Below are positions 7,990-16,715 of a DNA stretch of 64,000 nt, piece after piece (positions within the stretch are counted from its first letter, which is position 1; the number at the start of each line of letters is the position of its first letter). Source of the DNA: Terriglobales bacterium. Its GTDB lineage: Bacteria; Acidobacteriota; Terriglobia; Terriglobales; Acidobacteriaceae. The notes under the pieces were generated by a model. It saw only the letters and a list, made by a program, of their open reading frames with translations, was not told where the DNA came from and did not search any database. The stretch spans positions 62,001-126,000 of the forward strand of contig DASRFG010000037.1 of the NCBI GenBank assembly GCA_035651655.1, given 5' to 3'. The position numbers and the translations under genes are program-made.

Positions 7990-9338
7990 TTCGCTGCCGA
8001 CTTTCTCTTGGGGGCTGATTGTCCTTTAGGATCAATGGCGATCAGCCGGTGCCTTGCCTGCCATTCCTGCTCCGGGTTCTTGCCATCCGAAAGCGCCAGA
8101 AACTGACGATAGTTTTCCGCGGCTGGTTTGAACATTTTCAAATGGTCCAGCGTGGTGGCGCGAAGAAAATAGGTTCCGGGATTCTCCGGAAGAAAACGGG
8201 CGCGTGCATCCAGGGCCTTCAGCGCCAGCTCGTAATTCTTGTTTTCCGCCGCCGTGACTGCAAGGTCCCCGTAAGCAGCAGAGAAGTCCGGCTTGAGTTT
8301 CAATGTCGCTAGCAATTCAGGCTCAGCATCGACGTATTTATATTGGCGAATCAAAGCCGATGCCAAACCAAAATGCAGAGCCGGATCATCACCGTGTCTT
8401 TGCAGGAGAGAACGGTACAGCGCCTCGGCTTTCTCATACTTGGCCGCATTTTCGTAAGCAGACGCGAGCTCGCGCGCCGCATCAGCGTCGTCGGGCGTTA
8501 TGGCAATGCCTTGCTCGAGTTCCGAAATTGATTCCTCGTGCTTGCCTTGTGCCTCAAGCACATGGCCCAACTGGATGTGAGCTTGTCCGTCTTTTCGCTG
8601 CGTCACCAAATAGCGGCGCAGAGCTTCTTCCGCCTCCGGCAGGCGTCTTGACTTTATGTAAACGTTTACTAATCCCGCTAAAGGCTCTGCGGCATTGGGG
8701 GATAATAAGGCCGCCTGCTTGTATTCTCGCTCTGCGCCTCCGAAGTCGTTCTGCCGTTCTAACACCGCGCCCGCAGAAAGATGTGGCTCCGGATCTTTGG
8801 GCTGAGCCTTAGCCGCTTCGAGATACGCCTCTACGGCTTCGCGGGGCTTGGTGGATTCAATCACCTTGCCCAGCGAGAGCCAGGCCCGCTCCATTTCACG
8901 TTCCGGCTGCGCGGAGGGCTTCAACTGAGTGGCGTTACGCAAATACTGCTCGGCCTCTGGATTGTTGGCCTTGATCAGCGACAGGCCCAGGTTCAAATTC
9001 GACTCAAATACATCCGGCTTTGCGCCTACCGATTTGCGATAGGCCGCGATCGCCTCCTGGTTCCGGTTGGTAGCGGTGTAGACATATCCCAAGTCAAACC
9101 AGGCACGATAGTTGCCGGCGTCACGCTCCACTACTTGCTTCAGCAGCGGCTCGGCTCCGGAATAGTCGTTCTTATCCAGGGCAGCTTCCGCCTGTACCAA
9201 TTCCGGAGGATTGGCCGCGCTCTCCGCCGCTACTCGATGCCTTCGCACCGTCCTGCCGGTGTTCTGCGCTATAGCTCCCGCTTCCGCGAGCAGCATCCCC
9301 GCCGCCAGATACAGCACGAACTGTTTACCTGCGCCCAT
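7986..9338 (-). CDS. Secreted tetratricopeptide-repeat protein
   Basis: A 450-residue protein with a signal peptide (about residues 1-25, ending AGAIA-QNTG) followed by roughly ten TPR-type helix pairs. Recognisable repeats include NYRAWFDLGYVYTATNRNQE and DPALHFGLASALIRQYKYVD. TPRs are protein-binding scaffolds; periplasmic ones often organise envelope complexes. The start codon lies 14 bases inside the end of uvrA, and its stop overlaps the next gene. It probably belongs to the same transcript but need not be related to DNA repair. Confidence 0.85.
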   Translation of the reverse strand: MGAGKQFVLYLAAGMLLAEAGAIAQNTGRTVRRHRVAAESAANPPELVQAEAALDKNDYSGAEPLLKQVVERDAGNYRAWFDLGYVYTATNRNQEAIAAYRKSVGAKPDVFESNLNLGLSLIKANNPEAEQYLRNATQLKPSAQPEREMERAWLSLGKVIESTKPREAVEAYLEAAKAQPKDPEPHLSAGAVLERQNDFGGAEREYKQAALLSPNAAEPLAGLVNVYIKSRRLPEAEEALRRYLVTQRKDGQAHIQLGHVLEAQGKHEESISELEQGIAITPDDADAARELASAYENAAKYEKAEALYRSLLQRHGDDPALHFGLASALIRQYKYVDAEPELLATLKLKPDFSAAYGDLAVTAAENKNYELALKALDARARFLPENPGTYFLRATTLDHLKMFKPAAENYRQFLALSDGKNPEQEWQARHRLIAIDPKGQSAPKRKSAAK

Positions 9339-12249
9339 TTCCGCCAGAGACGCTACTCCCGTTTAGAACGCGCGCCAGCCACTTTCCGGTGTATGACTTG
9401 GAGTTCTTGACGATGGTCTCCGGTGTTCCCACGGCGACCAGTTCGCCGCCTCGGTCCCCGCCCTCCGGCCCCAGGTCAATCACCCAGTCGGCTGTTTTAA
9501 TCACATCCAGGTTATGTTCGATGACCAGCACCGAACCGCCGGCATCAATCAGGCGACGGAACGCAGCTAAAAGCTTGCTTACGTCATCGAAGTGCAAGCC
9601 TGTCGTCGGTTCGTCAAAAATGTAGAGCACGCGGTGCCGCTTGCGGCTGCTTTCAGGCATCGAGCGCAGCAGCGTGCGCGGCTGCAGGTGCGCCGCCAGC
9701 TTCATGCGCTGGGCCTCGCCTCCGGAGAGCGTAGTCGCCGATTGTCCGAGCCGCAGATATCCCAGCCCGACCTCTTCCAGCACGCGCAACTTTTCCGTGA
9801 TCTTCGGCACGGTGGCGAAAAATTGCAGCGCTTCTTTGACCGTGAGGTTCAGCACCTCATGAATATTCTTGCCGCGATATCGGATATCCAGTACCTGCGG
9901 TTTGTAGCGCGTGCCCTTGCATTCTTCGCAGACCAGTTCTACGTCGGCCAGGAACTGCATCTCTACCGTGACCGTACCATCGCCTTCGCAGGTATCGCAT
10001 CGCCCGCCGGGGATATTGAACGAAAAATGGCCCGCGCTGAAGCCTCGTTTTTTCGATTCCGGCAGAGAAGCGAACAAGTCGCGAATAGCGTCGAAGGCCT
10101 TGATGTACGTTACCGGATTCGACCGCGGCGTGCGGCCGATCGGCGACTGATCCACCAGCACCACGTCGTCAATGAACTCGGCCCCTTCTACCCTTTCCAC
10201 ACTGCCGACCTCAGGACCGCTGCCATTGCCGGTCTTCTTTGCGGCCGCCAGCGCCCGGTACAGCACATCGTGCACCAGGGTTGACTTGCCGGAGCCTGAG
10301 ACTCCGGTCACGGCCACAACCATCCCCAGCGGGATGGTGACGTCGAGGTTCTTCAAATTGTGGGCCCGCGCCCCCCGAATTTTGATCTGCTGCGGCCCCG
10401 GTTTGCGGCGCACATTCGGCAACTGGATTCGCAGCTCGCCGCCCAAATAGCGCCCGGTAAGCGAATGCGACATGCGCCTGATCTGATCATAGGTTCCGCT
10501 GGCCACGACTTTGCCGCCGTGCTCGCCTGCTCCTGGCCCCAGATCCAGAATGGTGTCGGAGGCGCGCATGATCTCGGGATCGTGCTCCACCACCAAAATT
10601 GTGTTTCCCAGGTCCCGAAGACTCTGCAGTATATGAATCAGCCGGTGCGTATCACGGCTGTGTAGCCCAATTGAAGGCTCGTCGAGCACGTACAGTGTTC
10701 CCACCAGACGCGAGCCGAGCGAGGTCGCCAGCTGAATTCGCTGCGCCTCGCCTCCCGAGAGCGTGGACGACAGCCGGTCGAGGGTTAAATACTCGAGCCC
10801 GACATCGTTCAGGAAGCGCAATCGCTCCCTTAGCTCTTCCAGTATTTTGTCGGCAATCTCGCTTTCCTGTCGGCTCAGCTCCAACCCAGAGAAAAATCGG
10901 GTCGCTGCTTCCACGGTCATACTGCAAACTTCGCAGATGTTTTTCCCTGCAATCCGCACCTGGCGCGCCTCTGGCCGCAGCCGTGCCCCGCCGCAGGTCG
11001 CGCAGGTTGAATATCCGCGATACCGGCTCAAGAACACCCGTACGTGCAGCTTGTATTTCTTGCGTTCCAGGTGAGCAAAGAAGCCGCGAATGCCACCATA
11101 GCGTCCCTCGCCTTCGATCACTACCTGCTGCAGATCGGGGTCTAGGTGCTCCCAGGGGATATCCAGCGGAATGTCCCGCTGTTTGGCAAAGCGTTTTAGC
11201 TCGGTGAAGAGAGGCCGGTACTTCGGCTTGGTCCAGGGCTCAATCGCACCCTCGGCCAGGGTACGGCTCTTGTCAGGAATGACCAGGTCCAGATCGAAAT
11301 CAATGGTGTTCCCGAAACCCTGGCAGCGGGGACATGCGCCGTAGGGGTTGTTGAACGAGAACAGCCGTGGCTCCGGCTCTTCGTAGCGCAGATTGCAACG
11401 CTTGCACTCAAACCGTTGCGCAAAGCGAAAGCGCTCAGACGGCTTATCATCGCGCGGCGCTGTTTCAAAGATGACTTCACCGGATTCCCGATAGCAGCTT
11501 TCAACCGCGTCCACAATTCGCGATCGTGCATCCGCCGAGACTGTCAGCCGGTCCGCCAAAATAAAGACTGGTTTGTTGAAATTAATCTCCAACAGCGACT
11601 CCGGCGTGGAGAACTCAAACACTTGCCCATCCTGATACAAGCGATTGAATCCACGCTTGCGCAGTTCAAATAACCGGGCCTTGAGCACATCGGCCTCAGC
11701 GGCGCTTTGCTCACGGGTGGCTTTGCGCCGGTGACGTTTTTCTGAAGTCTTTTCAGAGGAGGGAACTGGCGCCCGCGACTCCAATGGAAACAGCACATTC
11801 AGCCGTGTGCCTTCATCCAACCGCAGGATGGCCTCGGCGACCTCGTCAACGGTATCTTTCTTTACTTCGGCGCCGCATTGCAGACAATACGTCCGGCCGA
11901 CGCGCGCAAACAGCAGCCGCAGGTAGTCGTAAATCTCCGTCGCCGTCGCGACCGTGGAACGGGGATTGCGCGTCGTGTTTTTCTGGCGGATAGCGACCGC
12001 CGGTGCGATGCCATCAATTACGTCGGCGTCAGGTTTCTCAATGCGCTCCAGGAACTGCCGCGCGTACGCCGAGAGCGACTCCACATAGCGCCGCTGGCCT
12101 TCGGCGTAAACGGTGTCAAAGGCGAGCGAGGATTTCCCTGAGCCGGAGACTCCGGTCACCACCGTTAGGGTGTTGTGCGGAATTTCAAAATCAATGTTCT
12201 TGAGGTTATGGACCCGGGCCCCACGAACAACAATGCTGTCGGTTGACAT
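9325..12249 (-). CDS. uvrA: Excinuclease ABC subunit A
   Basis: A 974-residue UvrA, close to the usual length, the damage-recognition ATPase of nucleotide excision repair, which loads UvrB on distorted DNA. It has two ABC ATPase halves: the first Walker A is GVSGSGKSS near residue 35 and the second GVSGSGKST near 660, each with an LSGGEAQR signature. Zinc-finger cysteines are visible, including CKRC...CPRCQ and CDTCEGDG. The ATG follows the promoter at 12326-12354. The end overlaps a TPR gene. The cytoplasmic role and identity are secure. Confidence 0.97.
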   Translation of the reverse strand: MSTDSIVVRGARVHNLKNIDFEIPHNTLTVVTGVSGSGKSSLAFDTVYAEGQRRYVESLSAYARQFLERIEKPDADVIDGIAPAVAIRQKNTTRNPRSTVATATEIYDYLRLLFARVGRTYCLQCGAEVKKDTVDEVAEAILRLDEGTRLNVLFPLESRAPVPSSEKTSEKRHRRKATREQSAAEADVLKARLFELRKRGFNRLYQDGQVFEFSTPESLLEINFNKPVFILADRLTVSADARSRIVDAVESCYRESGEVIFETAPRDDKPSERFRFAQRFECKRCNLRYEEPEPRLFSFNNPYGACPRCQGFGNTIDFDLDLVIPDKSRTLAEGAIEPWTKPKYRPLFTELKRFAKQRDIPLDIPWEHLDPDLQQVVIEGEGRYGGIRGFFAHLERKKYKLHVRVFLSRYRGYSTCATCGGARLRPEARQVRIAGKNICEVCSMTVEAATRFFSGLELSRQESEIADKILEELRERLRFLNDVGLEYLTLDRLSSTLSGGEAQRIQLATSLGSRLVGTLYVLDEPSIGLHSRDTHRLIHILQSLRDLGNTILVVEHDPEIMRASDTILDLGPGAGEHGGKVVASGTYDQIRRMSHSLTGRYLGGELRIQLPNVRRKPGPQQIKIRGARAHNLKNLDVTIPLGMVVAVTGVSGSGKSTLVHDVLYRALAAAKKTGNGSGPEVGSVERVEGAEFIDDVVLVDQSPIGRTPRSNPVTYIKAFDAIRDLFASLPESKKRGFSAGHFSFNIPGGRCDTCEGDGTVTVEMQFLADVELVCEECKGTRYKPQVLDIRYRGKNIHEVLNLTVKEALQFFATVPKITEKLRVLEEVGLGYLRLGQSATTLSGGEAQRMKLAAHLQPRTLLRSMPESSRKRHRVLYIFDEPTTGLHFDDVSKLLAAFRRLIDAGGSVLVIEHNLDVIKTADWVIDLGPEGGDRGGELVAVGTPETIVKNSKSYTGKWLARVLNGSSVSGGNGRR

Positions 12250-12325
12250 GCCTGAAGCAGCAGCGCTTGCGTGGAGGCGGAGTGCACCTCATCTAGTGCG
12301 ATCAGGAGGGCTGCTGAATCTTTCT

Positions 12326-12354
12326 ATTATAAATCGGCCGGGAGGTGGGCTCAA
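12326..12354 (-). promoter_or_regulatory. uvrA: uvrA promoter
   Basis: On the minus strand TTGAGC (12349-12354) and a perfect TATAAT (12326-12331) are separated by 17 bp. The predicted leader to uvrA is about 70 bases. I see no obvious LexA-type inverted repeat next to it. Confidence 0.65.
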
Positions 12355-12380
12355 AGAACCTGCTTTTAGCCGCTGAGGAT

Positions 12381-14471
12381 CTAATAGTTCTCCCTCTTAG
12401 TGTGAGCTTTCGCTTGCTCACCTCTGTAAGCCTTCCACGATTGGTCAATCACATACGCATGGATCGCATCCGCGTCTTCCACCGTCATTTTCGCGCTGGG
12501 AAATGCGAACTTGGGAGGATTCGCAAAACCCGGCATTCCCTGGTCCCAGTGGCTGCCGCCTAGCACAATGGGATACCAATCGCGGTGAACATCGGCGGGC
12601 GCATAGCGCAGGTCCGGCACCGCTCCGTTGAGCGTCCAGGCGCCGCTTCCGTCGGTTCCCGGCGAGTGACATCCATCACAAACGAATTTTCCATAAAGCA
12701 TCTCGCCTTTGCGGATCACTTCTTTGCTCGCGGTTTGCGGCGGCGGTTTCGGCACCGGCGGAACGATATCAGCCGGGGTTGGGAAGGGCATGGTCGCGCC
12801 TAACTTAAAAGCCAGCAATCGCACCGGCCCACGCTTCGATTGCGGGGTCGCCATGGTGCTGGCCGGAGCGAACAGTCTCGATCCTGACCCCCATCCCACC
12901 GGAACCACCACGTACTGTTCACCCTTGACGGTAAAAGTCACGGGAATCGACTCGATCGCCGACCCCGTCTTGACCGACCAAACTTTTCTCCCGCTGTCGG
13001 CCGCATAAGCAGCGAATTCGCCGGTGCCTTGCCCTTGAAACACCAGATTGCCCGCCGTCGAGATCACCCCGCCGTTAGTCGCGATTTGTTCTTCTGCCGA
13101 CCAGCGTGCAGACTGCCGCACCGGGTCCCAGGCCATGAGCCTGCCAACCAGGCCCTTCATGCTCTCACCCGATTCCACTGTTTTGGCTGTCGCTCCTCGA
13201 TCGGTAGTCGGGACGTACACCAGCCCCGTCAGCGAGTTGTAGCTCATCGGCCACCAGTTGTGGACAGTCCATTGTTTTCCGCCGCCGGCCGATCGCGGGA
13301 TTTCGACCGGACGCCCGGTCTTTAAATCAACCGACTTGGCCCAGGTCGTGTTCACCAGCGGCTTCGCCGAAATCAGCTTTCCGGTTTTCGCATCCAGTAC
13401 GTAGAAGAAGCCGTTCTTCGGAACCGTCATGGCCACGTGCCGCTTCTCGCCGTTTATGACCAAATCGGCCAGCATGATGTGGTTGTTCTCTGTCTGCATG
13501 CCCGGAGCGCTGGTCTGAAAATGCCAGGCGTATTCACCCGTGTCCGCATTTACGGCAATGATGCAGCCCGCGAACAGCTTGTCCCCGCTCACCTTGATGC
13601 GTGACAGCTCGCCGTAATCCACTCCTGCGCCGGCCGTTCCGAAAATCACCAGATTGGTCTCGGCATCGTAAGTGATTGCATTCCAAACGTCACCGCCGCC
13701 GATCTTCCACCATTCGTCACCCGACCACGTCTTGGCGGCCATTTCGAGGGCTTTGTTCTCAAATCCTTTTGCAGGATCTCCGGGCACCGTCCAGAAGCGC
13801 CATGCTTCTTTTCCCGTCTCGGCGTCGTAGGCAGCCAGAGAGCCGCGCACGCCGTCATCTGAACCGTTGTAGCCCATCAAGACTTTGCCTTTGGCGATAT
13901 GAGGCGCCCCCGTGATCCCGGTCTGTGTCGGATCGCAAACCGTCGCCTCCCACAATTGCTTTGCCGAAGCCGCATCTATGGCAATCAACCGGCAATCGCC
14001 CGTGCCGACAAAAACTTTGCCGTCCCACACCGCCACTCCGGCATTGACTCGCGCCGAGTAGGAACCGTTAATCGCTAAGTTCAATCGAATCTTGGGATCG
14101 AATCGCCACAGTAATTTTCCGGTCGCCGCATCCACCGCATCCACTCGGGAGAGTGGTTCGCTCATATAAATCACGCCATCTACGACGATCGGCTCTGCGA
14201 CTACGCCCATTCCGCTGTCAATGTCCAGGACCCAGGCCAAACCCAATTTGCCAATATTTTTATCGGTGATCTCTTTCAGGGGACTGAAATGCTGCTCGTC
14301 GAAAGTGCGCCCGTTGATTAGCCAGTTGTTCCCCTCGGTGGTATCCGAAATCACTCTGGCCTCGTTCACATCGCCGGCTTTGGTGGCTGTGTCCGGCGAC
14401 CAGCCCAAGAGGGCCGTCATTCCGATTGCAAGACACACAATTGTCAAGCTAACAATGTGCCATCTCTTCAT
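12381..14471 (-). CDS. PQQ-dependent alcohol-type dehydrogenase with C-terminal cytochrome c
   Basis: A 696-residue periplasmic quinohemoprotein. An N-terminal signal/anchor (IVSLTIVCLAIGMTALLGW) is followed by an eight-bladed PQQ propeller of the methanol/ethanol dehydrogenase family, with repeated W-motifs such as GKLLWRFDPK, GKEAWRFWTVPG and GEYAWHFQT. A C-terminal cytochrome c domain carries haem motif CDGCH near residue 600 and a likely axial Met in QGMPGF. The vicinal Cys-Cys pair of methanol dehydrogenases is not evident; only ATVCDP is seen there. Electrons would pass to its own haem and then plausibly to the cytochrome oxidase encoded downstream. The substrate is undetermined. Confidence 0.88.
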   Translation of the reverse strand: MKRWHIVSLTIVCLAIGMTALLGWSPDTATKAGDVNEARVISDTTEGNNWLINGRTFDEQHFSPLKEITDKNIGKLGLAWVLDIDSGMGVVAEPIVVDGVIYMSEPLSRVDAVDAATGKLLWRFDPKIRLNLAINGSYSARVNAGVAVWDGKVFVGTGDCRLIAIDAASAKQLWEATVCDPTQTGITGAPHIAKGKVLMGYNGSDDGVRGSLAAYDAETGKEAWRFWTVPGDPAKGFENKALEMAAKTWSGDEWWKIGGGDVWNAITYDAETNLVIFGTAGAGVDYGELSRIKVSGDKLFAGCIIAVNADTGEYAWHFQTSAPGMQTENNHIMLADLVINGEKRHVAMTVPKNGFFYVLDAKTGKLISAKPLVNTTWAKSVDLKTGRPVEIPRSAGGGKQWTVHNWWPMSYNSLTGLVYVPTTDRGATAKTVESGESMKGLVGRLMAWDPVRQSARWSAEEQIATNGGVISTAGNLVFQGQGTGEFAAYAADSGRKVWSVKTGSAIESIPVTFTVKGEQYVVVPVGWGSGSRLFAPASTMATPQSKRGPVRLLAFKLGATMPFPTPADIVPPVPKPPPQTASKEVIRKGEMLYGKFVCDGCHSPGTDGSGAWTLNGAVPDLRYAPADVHRDWYPIVLGGSHWDQGMPGFANPPKFAFPSAKMTVEDADAIHAYVIDQSWKAYRGEQAKAHTKRENY

Positions 14472-14591
14472 GCTGGGTTACCTTTCCCAAGATGCCGAAT
14501 TGTATGACATTGCGATGCGAAAGTAACTTAGTGTGTGAATCGCAGCAGCAGCTGATTGTCAGGCAAGAACTAAGAAGGAAATTGGTAGAAA

Positions 14592-14822
14592 TTATTCGCC
14601 GGCGCGATCGCGCTTGCGCGCATACATAAATCCAGCGCCAACCAGAATGCTCATCATGCCCACGGGCGGGACCAGCAGCACGCCTACTCCTCTAGTAAGC
14701 GCGCGCTGACTCTTGGGGCTGGCGCCCAACGCCGACTGGTAACACATGGCGCAGCCCTGGCCAAACGCAGGCAACGTCCACAGCGCCCCAGCCAATACCA
14801 ACCATAGTATGCGCAATCTCAC
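14592..14822 (-). CDS. Small membrane protein with CxMC-like motif, end of oxidase operon
   Basis: A 76-residue protein with an N-terminal signal-like helix (LVLAGALWTLPAFG), a CAMCYQS motif directly after it, and one more helix (VLLVPPVGMMSILVGAGFMYA) ending in a basic tail. It begins four bases after the stop of subunit IV and is probably co-transcribed with the oxidase genes. The two periplasm-facing cysteines with Met between could bind a metal or be redox active, perhaps in oxidase assembly; that is inference. No named family is recognised. Confidence 0.65.
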   Translation of the reverse strand: MRLRILWLVLAGALWTLPAFGQGCAMCYQSALGASPKSQRALTRGVGVLLVPPVGMMSILVGAGFMYARKRDRAGE

Positions 14823-14826
14823 AGGA

Positions 14827-15150
14827 CTATCTTACTCCCAGATTCACAATCCGGTAGGCATCCGCAAAAAAGATGAACATCAACGTCAGGCACGCCACCA
14901 AGGCCACCATCATGATCCACTTCATCCGGGCGATCTCAAATTTCAGGTGCATGAAGTAGCCGATAATGAGCGCCGACTTCACCAGCGACAGCGCCATCAG
15001 CACTTCCAGCATGTGCAGCGGGGTGAACACCTGCTCGTAAGCAAGCACGACTTCGACGGCGGTCAAAACCAGCAGCACGCCCCAAACCACAAAGTACGGC
15101 ATCTTGCTTTCGTCGTGCGCTGCTGCGATCGGTCTGGCGGCTACATGCAT
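14827..15150 (-). CDS. Cytochrome c oxidase subunit IV (CyoD/COX4-pro type)
   Basis: A 107-residue protein with three membrane helices (PYFVVWGVLLVLTAVEVVLAY, MLEVLMALSLVKSALIIGYFMH and IMMVALVACLTLMFIFFADAY). The central LxxLxxxKxxxIxxYFMHLKFE pattern is characteristic of prokaryotic subunit IV. It supports assembly or stability of haem-copper oxidases and has no redox centre. It lies 15 bases downstream of a subunit III gene. Confidence 0.85.
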   Translation of the reverse strand: MHVAARPIAAAHDESKMPYFVVWGVLLVLTAVEVVLAYEQVFTPLHMLEVLMALSLVKSALIIGYFMHLKFEIARMKWIMMVALVACLTLMFIFFADAYRIVNLGVR

Positions 15151-15165
15151 GATCTTCGGCTCCGT

Positions 15166-15924
15166 TTAAACAATCTTGGTGGACATCAGATACACCAGCG
15201 GAAAAATAAACATCCACACCAAATCTACAAAGTGCCAATATAATCCGGCGATCTCCACGTCGTGATCGTCATAGTCCTTCGGGTGCAGAAAGAGCACCAG
15301 CGCGCAGACCACAAAGGCCAGCAGTATCACGTGAACACCATAATGAAACACGCTGCCCGCCGGCGTCAGGAAGAAACCTAGCGCCCAAAGCACCAGCAGT
15401 ATGGGCAAGAATTTCTTTCGTAAAGCGACTACGCCGAGGTAAATCACGCCAATGGTCACGTGCAGCATGTGCATTCCGGTCAGGGTGAAAAAAGTTCCCC
15501 CAAACTGTGGCACATTCGCTGCCCAGGGATTGTTAAAAGGAGTAAGACCCTCGTGAATCAGGTTGTTCCACTCCCGAGCGTGCAGCACCACGAACACGGC
15601 GCCGAAGAACATCGTCGCCAGGATCCACCTTGCCGTGCCTTTGCGGTCGCCCCGCTTTGCTGCCAGCACACCCAGCACCATGGTCAGCGAACTGGAGAGC
15701 AGGCACGCCGTCATGATGGTCGCGTTGGCGATGCTCTCCTTGCCGAATGGCGTCGGCCAGTTCGGAGTCGAGATGCGGCCATATGAATAGGCAAACAACA
15801 ACGCGCCAAAGGTCAGGGAATCTGACAGCAAAAACAACCACATCCCGATTTTCTTTGAGTAGGTGCCAAACAGCGAAGGCTCGTAAACCCCACTTACTCC
15901 GTGTTGGACTACCGCATCGGCCAT
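15166..15924 (-). CDS. Haem-copper oxidase subunit III, paralogue 2
   Basis: A 252-residue integral membrane protein of the subunit III family. The N-terminal signature KIGMWLFLLSDSLTFGALLF is the conserved helix of this family, followed by more helices, FFTLTGMHMLHVTIGVIYLG and the C-terminal HFVDLVWMFIFPLVYL. It follows another subunit III gene after a 45-bp gap. Two full-length subunit III homologues in one operon is unusual; this copy is closer to the CyoC/CtaE pattern with the SD(S/A)xxF motif, so they may occupy different places in the complex. Confidence 0.88.
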   Translation of the reverse strand: MADAVVQHGVSGVYEPSLFGTYSKKIGMWLFLLSDSLTFGALLFAYSYGRISTPNWPTPFGKESIANATIMTACLLSSSLTMVLGVLAAKRGDRKGTARWILATMFFGAVFVVLHAREWNNLIHEGLTPFNNPWAANVPQFGGTFFTLTGMHMLHVTIGVIYLGVVALRKKFLPILLVLWALGFFLTPAGSVFHYGVHVILLAFVVCALVLFLHPKDYDDHDVEIAGLYWHFVDLVWMFIFPLVYLMSTKIV

Positions 15925-15969
15925 CTTGTCAGTCTCCTGATAACCACAAATGTGCAGCCCGCCATCCGC

Positions 15970-16713
15970 CTAGCGCGCAATTTGAATCAAGGCGAAGATG
16001 TAAATCCACAGCAGCGCCATAAAGTGCCAATACCGCGCGGTGGTGTCAATCACCACTCGGCGCGCTTCAATGGGTTTGTGCAGCCAGCCAGTGGCTTCCG
16101 AATAAAGCAACGCCAGCACCCCGCCCGCCAGGTGCATAGCATGCATCCCCGTCAACAGGTAAACGAACGAGCTACTCGGGCCGGTGGAAAGGAAGAAGCC
16201 GCGCGCCGCCAGTTCCCGCCATGCCAGTATTTGTCCCACCAGAAAGCCAATCCCTAGCACAAGCGTAATGGTCAGCCACGGTGCTGGCCTTCCATCGGCG
16301 GCAATTCCGGGCAGGGAAGTCACCGGCGCAAGCGCAGCTTGTGTAGCCGCCTGTCGTCGAGCTTTCTCCATGGTGAAGCTGCTCACCAACAGGATCACCG
16401 TATTGATCGCGAGGATGAGGGTGGGCAGGCTTACGGGAAACCAGTCATTCACGTAGCCGTTTGCATTCGGATCCCAGGAAGCCATTCCGGAGCGGACGAT
16501 GTAGGCGCTGGTGAAGGCAACGAACAACATAATAATGGGCGCAATGCCCACTGCCAGTCCCAGTCGGTATCGACGGAGCCGCTCACCGTAATCGGGAAAG
16601 TTCTCGGCACTTCGCCCATGGCCATCGCCACCCGGATAGTGGGGTGTGCCCTCGCCGCCGCCGCCGCGGACCTTCGGCTGCTTGATCGTGAGTGTCGGAG
16701 TCAAGGTCGCCAT
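15970..16713 (-). CDS. ctaE: Haem-copper oxidase subunit III, paralogue 1
   Basis: A 247-residue subunit III-like protein. A Gly-rich, His-containing N-terminal tail (about residues 15-35) precedes helices including IAPIIMLFVAFTSAYIVRSG. FVYLLTGMHAMHLAGGVLALL and the C-terminal RYWHFMALLWIYIFALI are diagnostic of subunit III. It starts two bases after the subunit I stop. It lacks the LSDSLTF motif of the second copy, so the two are diverged paralogues rather than a recent duplication. Confidence 0.87.
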   Translation of the reverse strand: MATLTPTLTIKQPKVRGGGGEGTPHYPGGDGHGRSAENFPDYGERLRRYRLGLAVGIAPIIMLFVAFTSAYIVRSGMASWDPNANGYVNDWFPVSLPTLILAINTVILLVSSFTMEKARRQAATQAALAPVTSLPGIAADGRPAPWLTITLVLGIGFLVGQILAWRELAARGFFLSTGPSSSFVYLLTGMHAMHLAGGVLALLYSEATGWLHKPIEARRVVIDTTARYWHFMALLWIYIFALIQIAR

Positions 16714-16715
16714 AT

